Below, one piece after another: positions 61,401 through 64,000 of a stretch of DNA of 64,000 nt. Origin of the DNA: Methylobacterium nodulans ORS 2060 (lineage in GTDB: Bacteria > Pseudomonadota > Alphaproteobacteria > Rhizobiales > Beijerinckiaceae); the NCBI RefSeq assembly GCF_000022085.1, contig NC_011894.1:2569501-2633500 (forward strand), written 5' to 3'. Both the position numbers and the translations under genes were made by a program. The first letter of the stretch is position 1. The number at the start of each line of letters is the position of its first letter. The notes under the pieces are model-generated. The model was not told where the DNA came from and ran no database searches. It was given only the letters and a program-made list of their open reading frames with translations.

Positions 61401-61813
61401 GGGCGCACGGCGGGAACGTGACGATTGAGGGTGCGGTGACCGGCTCAGGCACCACGGTCATCGACGGCAACGCGACCGTCGAGTTCGGCACGGCCTCCTC
61501 GGCCCACGTTGATCTCGGCCAGGGTGACGGCACGTTGAAGCTGGACGACAGCTTCCACTTCAACGGCAGCATCACCGGGTTCGGGGCCGGCGATCAGATC
61601 GACCTCGCCGACCTGCTGTTCGGGACTGGAACCTCAGCCTCCTATGCAGCGAACGCGCAGGGCACGGGTGGTGTGCTCACGGTCAGCGACGGGGTGCATA
61701 CGGCGGCTCTGAACCTCCAGGGCACGTACGATGCCGCGGCCTTCAAGATCACGGAGGACAGCGCCGGGCATGCGCAGGTCATGTATGACCCGCTGCACCT
61801 CGGCCTTGCCTGA
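49451..61813 (+). CDS. Giant DUF4347 repeat protein, probable type I-secreted adhesin (4120 aa)
   Basis: The ATG at 49451 follows a GGGGG ribosome site; the longer frame from 49355 has no family similarity. Residues about 20-185 are a DUF4347 domain with His77 in HILAHGSPG and Cys120 in VWSCHAG, placed like the dyad of caspase-type peptidases. About 320-455 is a degenerate RTX/serralysin C-terminal-like domain (IQGGAGADVLQGGLGSDFFV, ITNFSSTQGDKIDLRAL). Then come one diverged, 29 near-identical and three further diverged Ig-like repeats of 96/97 residues. The C-terminal 480 residues contain a second calcium-binding-like block (GHDTLTGSTAADLFVFG, DKIYSFDVAADKIDLIG) and pectate-lyase-like strands, with a hydrophobic end. 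No Sec signal is present, as expected for type I export through the PrtD/PrtE pair upstream. Likely role: cell-surface adhesion or biofilm matrix. Confidence 0.85.
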   Translation: MEVKAVRPVRPDAAECSRCAREVAFIDPGLDAVEVLRAGLRREIEPILLEASSPAPLQIAQALRGRADLDAIHILAHGSPGSINFAAGAVTADTVRDHADELALVGRALGEDGQLLVWSCHAGAGAEGAALTRALKAAGGAPVTVAQSLIGHAALGGTWTISSDIAGAAAPLTPSAQEGYFAVAATQTTSNGTTVDNLNVLDSSNKNNLGGVEIVSWTEAYNALFGSTNATQTLTIQSAFNSGSLLLTFKTADNKYYTTYRDVNGGYHVAETSSELGLYGTSAISTADFANTDAGKAQFVAYLNSRLSANQTTEATLTAVDIDGSAGKDVIQGINSNVAIHNIIQGGAGADVLQGGLGSDFFVYKAATDAPASATSWDQITNFSSTQGDKIDLRALGQLAWNGTASGAANSVWYTTSGTSAFVYADTNGDGTADLKIELQNVTTLAASDFLLNQTGAISTITGTAKEGQVLTAGIVSDADGISGTVGYQWQRLGTDGQFHDVVGQTGSTLSLGYTTAGDVYRVKATYTDAQSQQGIVVYSAATAAVQDTDRAGSIAAISGSATEGQTLTAGAVTDPDGNPSSVSYQWQKLGTDGQYHDVSGATASTLALSFKTAGDVYRVVASYTDGDNHTVSVFSDPTSAVVDTDRAGSIAAISGSATEGQTLTAGAVTDPDGNPSSVSYQWQVKHAGDSDFSNVSGATSSSFDLGFKTAGDVYRVVASYTDGDNHTVSVFSDPTSAVVDTDRAGSIAAISGSATEGQTLTAGAVTDPDGNPSSVSYQWQVKHAGDSDFSNVSGATSSSFDLGFKTAGDVYRVVASYTDGDNHTVSVFSDPTSAVVDTDRAGSIAAISGSATEGQTLTAGAVTDPDGNPSSVSYQWQKLGTDGQYHDVSGATASTLALSYTTAGDVYRVNATYTDADGHTVTVSSAPTAAVTDTDRAGSIAAISGSATEGQTLTAGAVTDPDGNPSSVSYQWQKLGTDGQYHDVSGATASTLALSFKTAGDVYRVVASYTDGDNHTVSVFSDPTSAVVDTDRAGSIAAISGSATEGQTLTAGAVTDPDGNPSSVSYQWQKLGTDGQYHDVSGATASTLALSFKTAGDVYRVVASYTDGDNHTVSVFSDPTSAVVDTDRAGSIAAISGSATEGQTLTAGAVTDPDGNPSSVSYQWQKLGTDGQYHDVSGATASTLALSFKTAGDVYRVVASYTDGDNHTVSVFSDPTSAVVDTDRAGSIAAISGSATEGQTLTAGAVTDPDGNPSSVSYQWQVKHAGDSDFSNVSGATSSSFDLGFKTAGDVYRVVASYTDGDNHTVSVFSDPTSAVVDTDRAGSIAAISGSATEGQTLTAGAVTDPDGNPSSVSYQWQVKHAGDSDFSNVSGATSSSFDLGFKTAGDVYRVVASYTDGDNHTVSVFSDPTSAVVDTDRAGSIAAISGSATEGQTLTAGAVTDPDGNPSSVSYQWQVKHAGDSDFSNVSGATSSSFDLGFKTAGDVYRVVASYTDGDNHTVSVFSDPTSAVVDTDRAGSIAAISGSATEGQTLTAGAVTDPDGNPSSVSYQWQKLGTDGQYHDVSGATASTLALGYTTAGDVYRVNATYTDADGHTVTVSSAPTAAVTDTDRAGSIAAISGSATEGQTLTAGAVTDPDGNPSSVSYQWQKLGTDGQYHDVSGATASTLALGYTTAGDVYRVVASYTDGDNHTVSVFSDPTSAVVDTDRAGSIAAISGSATEGQTLTAGAVTDPDGNPSSVSYQWQKLGTDGQYHDVSGATASTLALGYTTAGDVYRVNATYTDADGHTVTVSSAPTAAVTDTDRAGSIAAISGSATEGQTLTAGAVTDPDGNPSSVSYQWQVKHAGDSDFSNVSGATSSSFDLGFKTAGDVYRVVASYTDGDNHTVSVFSDPTSAVVDTDRAGSIAAISGSATEGQTLTAGAVTDPDGNPSSVSYQWQVKHAGDSDFSNVSGATSSSFDLGFKTAGDVYRVVASYTDGDNHTVSVFSDPTSAVVDTDRAGSIAAISGSATEGQTLTAGAVTDPDGNPSSVSYQWQKLGTDGQYHDVSGATASTLALSFKTAGDVYRVVASYTDGDNHTVSVFSDPTSAVVDTDRAGSIAAISGSATEGQTLTAGAVTDPDGNPSSVSYQWQKLGTDGQYHDVSGATASTLALGYTTAGDVYRVNATYTDADGHTVTVSSAPTAAVTDTDRAGSIAAISGSATEGQTLTAGAVTDPDGNPSSVSYQWQKLGTDGQYHDVSGATASTLALGYTTAGDVYRVNATYTDADGHTVTVSSAPTAAVTDTDRAGSIAAISGSATEGQTLTAGAVTDPDGNPSSVSYQWQKLGTDGQYHDVSGATASTLALSYTTAGDVYRVNATYTDADGHTVTVSSAPTAAVTDTDRAGSIAAISGSATEGQTLTAGAVTDPDGNPSSVSYQWQKLGTDGQYHDVSGATASTLALSFKTAGDVYRVVASYTDGDNHTVSVFSDPTSAVVDTDRAGSIAAISGSATEGQTLTAGAVTDPDGNPSSVSYQWQKLGTDGQYHDVSGATASTLALSFKTAGDVYRVVASYTDGDNHTVSVFSDPTSAVVDTDRAGSIAAISGSATEGQTLTAGAVTDPDGNPSSVSYQWQKLGTDGQYHDVSGATASTLALSFKTAGDVYRVVASYTDGDNHTVSVFSDPTSAVVDTDRAGSIAAISGSATEGQTLTAGAVTDPDGNPSSVSYQWQKLGTDGQYHDVSGATASTLALGYTTAGDVYRVNATYTDADGHTVTVSSAPTAAVTDTDRAGSIAAISGSATEGQTLTAGAVTDPDGNPSSVSYQWQKLGTDGQYHDVSGATASTLALGYTTAGDVYRVNATYTDADGHTVTVSSAPTAAVTDTDRAGSIAAISGSATEGQTLTAGAVTDPDGNPSSVSYQWQVKHAGDSDFSNVSGATSSSFDLGFKTAGDVYRVVASYTDGDNHTVSVFSDPTSAVVDTDRAGSIAAISGSATEGQTLTAGAVTDPDGNPSSVSYQWQKLGTDGQYHDVSGATASTLALGYTTAGDVYRVNATYTDADGHTVTVSSAPTAAVTDTDRAGSIAAISGSATEGQTLTAGAVTDPDGNPSSVSYQWQVKHAGDSDFSNVSGATSSSFDLGFKTAGDVYRVVASYTDGDNHTVSVFSDPTSAVVDTDRAGSIAAISGSATEGQTLTAGAVTDPDGNPSSVSYQWQKLGTDGQYHDVSGATASTLALGYTTAGDVYRVNATYTDADGHTVTVSSAPTAAVTDTDRAGSIAAISGSATEGQTLTAGAVTDPDGNPSSVSYQWQVKHAGDSDFSNVSGATSSSFDLGFKTAGDVYRVVASYTDGDNHTVSVFSDPTSAVVDTDRAGSIAAISGSATEGQTLTAGAVTDPDGNPSSTTYKWQSSTNGTTWTDVSGATASAYTLGYSDSGKQFRVVASYTDGQGHAGTATSAATASVTDVDRAGSIGAVTGTATEGQTLTAGAVTDPDGNPSSTTYKWQSSTNGTTWTDVSGATASAYTLGYSDSGKQFRVVASYTDGQGHAGTATSAATASVTDVDRAGSVSISASATGQGKTSSLTASLSDADGVPSSGVTWIWERSTDGVNWQPGKGTSTGTGSTSTYSPAGGQNPETGGIYFFRATASYTDLQNHTASLTAQTATKIAPAGTAGEPINLALGDPTGKHAEVTVTVTDLPSDWTLSNGMKNADGSWTVTTTDLASLSVTTPATYTGAAVLNVTMAWTNADGTMGTTTIADNVEAYAKGSPIFAWSGHDTLTGSTAADLFVFGNPIGEDKIYSFDVAADKIDLIGYSGFTSFTDVQAHLADDSAGNAVITLADGQTITLDHVHASDLSAANFVFDQPPAVTNSGTMSLSDGAMLPLSGSVTNTGTIELNSTGGGTLLQVIDQGITLTGGGTVKMSDDDGNAIAGTKSTVTLTNVDNTISGAGQLGGGSLTLTNEASGKIVADGSHALVIDTGTTVVENAGTLAATGSGGLVVKSALDNTGTVWAHGGNVTIEGAVTGSGTTVIDGNATVEFGTASSAHVDLGQGDGTLKLDDSFHFNGSITGFGAGDQIDLADLLFGTGTSASYAANAQGTGGVLTVSDGVHTAALNLQGTYDAAAFKITEDSAGHAQVMYDPLHLGLA
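51101..59482 (+). repeat. 29 tandem 288/291-bp coding repeats in mosaic arrangement
   Basis: Each unit encodes a constant head (RAGSIAAISGSATEGQTLTA), one of two middles, A (KLGTDGQYHDV) or B (VKHAGDSDFSNV, one codon longer), and one of two tails, F (FKTAGDVYRVVASYTDGDNH) or Y (YTTAGDVYRVNATYTDADGH). I count 10 B-F, 8 A-F, 10 A-Y and one chimera (unit 12: Y start, F end). 10 x 291 + 19 x 288 = 8382 bases, which agrees exactly with the distance between first and thirtieth heads. Two variant units with an SSTNGTTWTDV middle follow (to about 60067). Confidence 0.93.
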
Positions 61814-61856
61814 GATCCCAGCACTCCTGGGCTGACACTCATCGAAAGCGCGAAGG

Positions 61857-61879
61857 GGCCCGGTACGCCGGGCCTCTTT
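61857..61879 (+). terminator. Rho-independent terminator after the giant gene
   Basis: GGCCCGG (61857-61863) pairs with CCGGGCC (61868-61874) across a four-base loop and is followed by TCTTT. It lies 44 bases after the stop codon. The remaining 220 bases to the next gene hold nothing that I recognise. Confidence 0.75.
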
Positions 61880-62096
61880 GCATTTCGGCCGAAGGCTATC
61901 GCTCTGTTTAGAATTTACTTAGTTGAGCGGCAACAAGTCTTCAGCGGGGGAGAACCCCTCTCTACGTGTGTCCCGCGAGCCCTACGCCGACAAACACAAG
62001 TGCCTGCGTTGACTCGCCCCCAACGACAGTGAATGGAGGTGCGCTCGGTTGCGCGCCGATCCTGCCTTCACTTGTCCATCGAGTCCTCAGCCCGCC

Positions 62097-62504
62097 ATGT
62101 CTGAGTCATCGACGCCTTCTCAAGTCAGCTTCACGGTCGAGGTCGGTTTCGACACCACGCCGCTGATGAAGGTGCATGCGGGCGGCCGCGTGATCCCAAT
62201 CGGACTGACAACTGCCCAATCGGGCGAGTTGGGTCGTGCGCTTCTGGCGGTGAGCGCGGTCTGCAGCAGCACCGCTCCGCATCCCGAGGGCACGCGGATC
62301 GACAACTGCCATTTTCCGGTCGAGAGATGGGCTACCGGTCGATCTCAAAGCAGCGGGATGCCGATCTTGGTCGTGCAGGTGACCGGGGGCACGCAACTCG
62401 CGCTTCAGTTCACTCCCGAGACGGCGGGAGCGTGCGCCGCGAGCCTTGCTGAGGCTTCTGGGCGAACGGCATCCACCACGGCCTCGCCGTCGTCTACGGG
62501 GTGA
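62097..62504 (+). CDS. Hypothetical protein (135 aa)
   Basis: The ATG at 62097 opens a beta-rich product (QVSFTVEVGFDTTPLMKVHA, PILVVQVTGGTQLALQFTPE) with a Ser/Thr/Ala-rich tail. No signal peptide or membrane helix. No family recognised. Upstream in-frame extension to 62049 is possible but lacks a ribosome site. Confidence 0.5.
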   Translation: MSESSTPSQVSFTVEVGFDTTPLMKVHAGGRVIPIGLTTAQSGELGRALLAVSAVCSSTAPHPEGTRIDNCHFPVERWATGRSQSSGMPILVVQVTGGTQLALQFTPETAGACAASLAEASGRTASTTASPSSTG

Positions 62505-62963
62505 TTACTCGGTTGAGGGCCAGCGGAAGGTTCGGGATGCGCGAACCGGATCTGCTGGATGCAACAGACCAGGGCCCACATGGCCGGTGACGAGCGTTCC
62601 GACCGCAATGCTGCCACGGGGCCGTCGGGTGCGCGCCCCGAAGTATCGCCGCCTTGATCGTGATCCGGCCGAAAAAAGGGTGACCCGTCCTCACGCACGC
62701 CCTCGGGATGACAAAATTGTTTCTGTTCGGACGGACTTTGCCAGAACCGCATCTCGATGACCGGAGCCAGTCTGACTCCCCTGGAAGGGCAAAAGCAGGC
62801 CGGGAAGAAGGCTGCCCCATGCGCAATTCCCAACAAAGACGAAGGAAACAGGGTAGATACAGTTTGATCACAGCGACAGAATGATCTAAGTTAATAAGCG
62901 GGTGAGATGTGCCAAGACCCCTCCACTGAGATCGGAAACCAGCACTGGACCAATTCCTTCTAG
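62505..62963. other. 459-base stretch without a supported gene
   Basis: Frames on both strands are open for up to 140 codons but show no protein-like composition. The last 100 bases become AT-rich, leading into a low-GC gene. I see no RNA gene or mobile element end. Confidence 0.4.
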
Positions 62964-63440
62964 ATGGTGGATCCTTTGTTCTTTCTAAGAAAAATGATCC
63001 TGATTTTAGGCTTACCTGTCCTCCTAGGATCTTGCGATTTTATCGCGGATTGGAAGATAGACAAAGTTTGCTCTGAAGCGATCAGAGCCCGCTTATCATC
63101 TGTCTCGAGTTATAGATTTGTTAGCTCAAAGGTTTATTTTCGCGGGACTCCTAGTCTCAGCAGATATCAGTATCTTACAGGTCACAAAATGATTTTTCCC
63201 ACAGAAACTGAATTTGCCTCATTTGCTAAAGAGTACAATCTGGTTTATAGTGCGAGATTCGTTACATTTGACACAGAAAACACATCCGGCGGGATCATCA
63301 GAAGCAGCACAACCTGCGAATACATTGAAACCGCTTTCATTCGGAATTTTTTCTTGATCGGCATCAAGCGTGCGGACGCATTTATAGACGGAATGAACGA
63401 ATACGAATGGAAGATGTACTCCGGTAAGGTACTCAATTGA
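62964..63440 (+). CDS. Low-GC putative lipoprotein (158 aa)
   Basis: A positively charged start (FLRK) leads into a hydrophobic stretch ending VLLGSC, an acceptable lipobox with Cys24 as the acylation site. The mature part is soluble with mixed charges (RYQYLTGHKMIFPTETEF, TTCEYIETAFIRNFF). Codon use is far more AT-rich than the neighbours, indicating transfer. The ATG at 62964 keeps the charged n-region; one at 62994 would remove it. No family recognised. Confidence 0.58.
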   Translation: MVDPLFFLRKMILILGLPVLLGSCDFIADWKIDKVCSEAIRARLSSVSSYRFVSSKVYFRGTPSLSRYQYLTGHKMIFPTETEFASFAKEYNLVYSARFVTFDTENTSGGIIRSSTTCEYIETAFIRNFFLIGIKRADAFIDGMNEYEWKMYSGKVLN

Positions 63441-63552
63441 ATTAGACAACGGGAGCTCGGACGTCGACCTCGGACGGGCCGTGACCGACCTGATGCAGTC
63501 GCGCGGCGCTGCCCTGCGCAAGATTCGGCAGCTTGAGGCTGGACTTGTCGGT

Positions 63553-63843
63553 CACTTACCTGCGGCCTGAAAACGCCGTCCAGACGGTCTCGACCTCGGC
63601 CGGACTTACGTCCATGCCCGGCACCACGCGCCGACTGTCCACGTTGACGCCCACTGCCACCGAAGACCATGCGGCCAGCCTCGCGCACCTTCACGAGAGT
63701 CCCGTCGATCCAGAGTACCGCCATTCGCCCTCGGTGGGTCGGCCGAAAAAGACGTTCACGCGCTCATCGAGCTCCTGACAGAGCCGGCTAGCATCAGAAA
63801 TTCGGGCTTTTTGGGCAGGTGCCAAATCTCGTCTTGTGTACGC
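63553..63843 (-). pseudogene. Decayed IS256-type transposase fragment
   Basis: Read on the minus strand in three frames: ISDASRLCQELDERVNVF and RPTEGEWRY, then LWIDGTLVKVREAGRM, then VAVGVNVDSRRVVPGMDV and EVETVWTAF. These are successive blocks of an IS256-family transposase around its first catalytic Asp. Two frameshifts and missing ends show an inactive remnant. Sequence on both sides (63441-63552, 63844-64000) carries no supported gene. Confidence 0.65.
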
Positions 63844-64000
63844 AGAGCAGGCAGCGGCACCGCATGACCAGAGCAATGCGAGAAGCGCGGCGTGAGCATG
63901 TGACAGACCGCGGAGCAAATATGCTCTCCCGTCTGCTCCGTGACCGTCGCGGTGTTGGTCTCTCGGGGTCAAACTGTGGCGGCAGCGATCCGTCCCTCGA

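Overview
The window looks like a high-GC alphaproteobacterial chromosome, most likely Methylobacterium/Methylorubrum. That rests on codon use, GC content and resemblance of many proteins to families I know from that group; no 16S or other strict marker is present. It splits into a prophage, a short chromosomal catabolic block, a conflict-type island ending in a tRNA fragment, a decayed IS zone, a two-component/LuxR block, and a type I secretion locus with a giant repeat protein.

1-17.7 kb is a lambdoid-type prophage cut by the left window edge. A CI-like repressor (7267-7965) faces a small Cro-like HTH protein (6861-7175). Near-identical palindromes around ATCGCGAT lie between them and again downstream of the repressor, so one repressor can control both arms. 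The left arm (minus strand) carries replication/DNA-processing genes: primase/ATPase-like protein, RecD/Dda-like helicase, MT-A70 adenine methyltransferase and a VRR-NUC nuclease. A PD-(D/E)XK endonuclease gene is wedged into the 5' end of the methyltransferase gene, leaving a duplicated start behind. The right arm carries many small coupled ORFs, a RecE-like exonuclease, RecT, two low-GC antisense morons and the integrase (16583-17635). No structural or lysis genes are visible. Beyond the integrase lies the 3' part of a LysR gene, so the prophage probably sits inside that gene.

17.7-25 kb is chromosomal metabolism: mmsA, a LysR regulator, a divergent second LysR, an mmsB-like dehydrogenase preceded by what may be an mmsA start remnant, a periplasmic branched-chain-amino-acid-type binding protein and a DUF1185-type protein. 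Together they suggest valine/small branched acid catabolism with uptake.

25.3-37.4 kb is an accessory island of hydrolytic effectors: an LCAT/lipase-like esterase; a lysozyme + M15-like peptidoglycan hydrolase; a trypsin-like protease fused to a DNA/RNA non-specific endonuclease; and, divergent from it, an overlapping three-gene operon of an EAD1-like/trypsin protein, an all-helical protein and a membrane-anchored protein. It ends with a 5'-truncated tyrosine recombinase and a 45-nt 3' fragment of a tRNA-Lys gene (attachment scar). This is the best candidate here for an undescribed system, probably anti-phage or inter-bacterial conflict.

37.4-44 kb holds decayed transposase remains, a small orphan ORF, a LuxR-type regulator and a PAS/GAF histidine kinase with a stand-alone response regulator. 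44.1-61.9 kb encodes a PrtD-type ABC exporter, an HlyD-type fusion protein, a lytic transglycosylase, a diverged duplicate of the exporter promoter and 5' end, and a 4120-residue DUF4347 protein with 29 near-identical 96/97-residue repeats, presumably the exported substrate. The last 2 kb contains small orphan genes and an IS256-type remnant.
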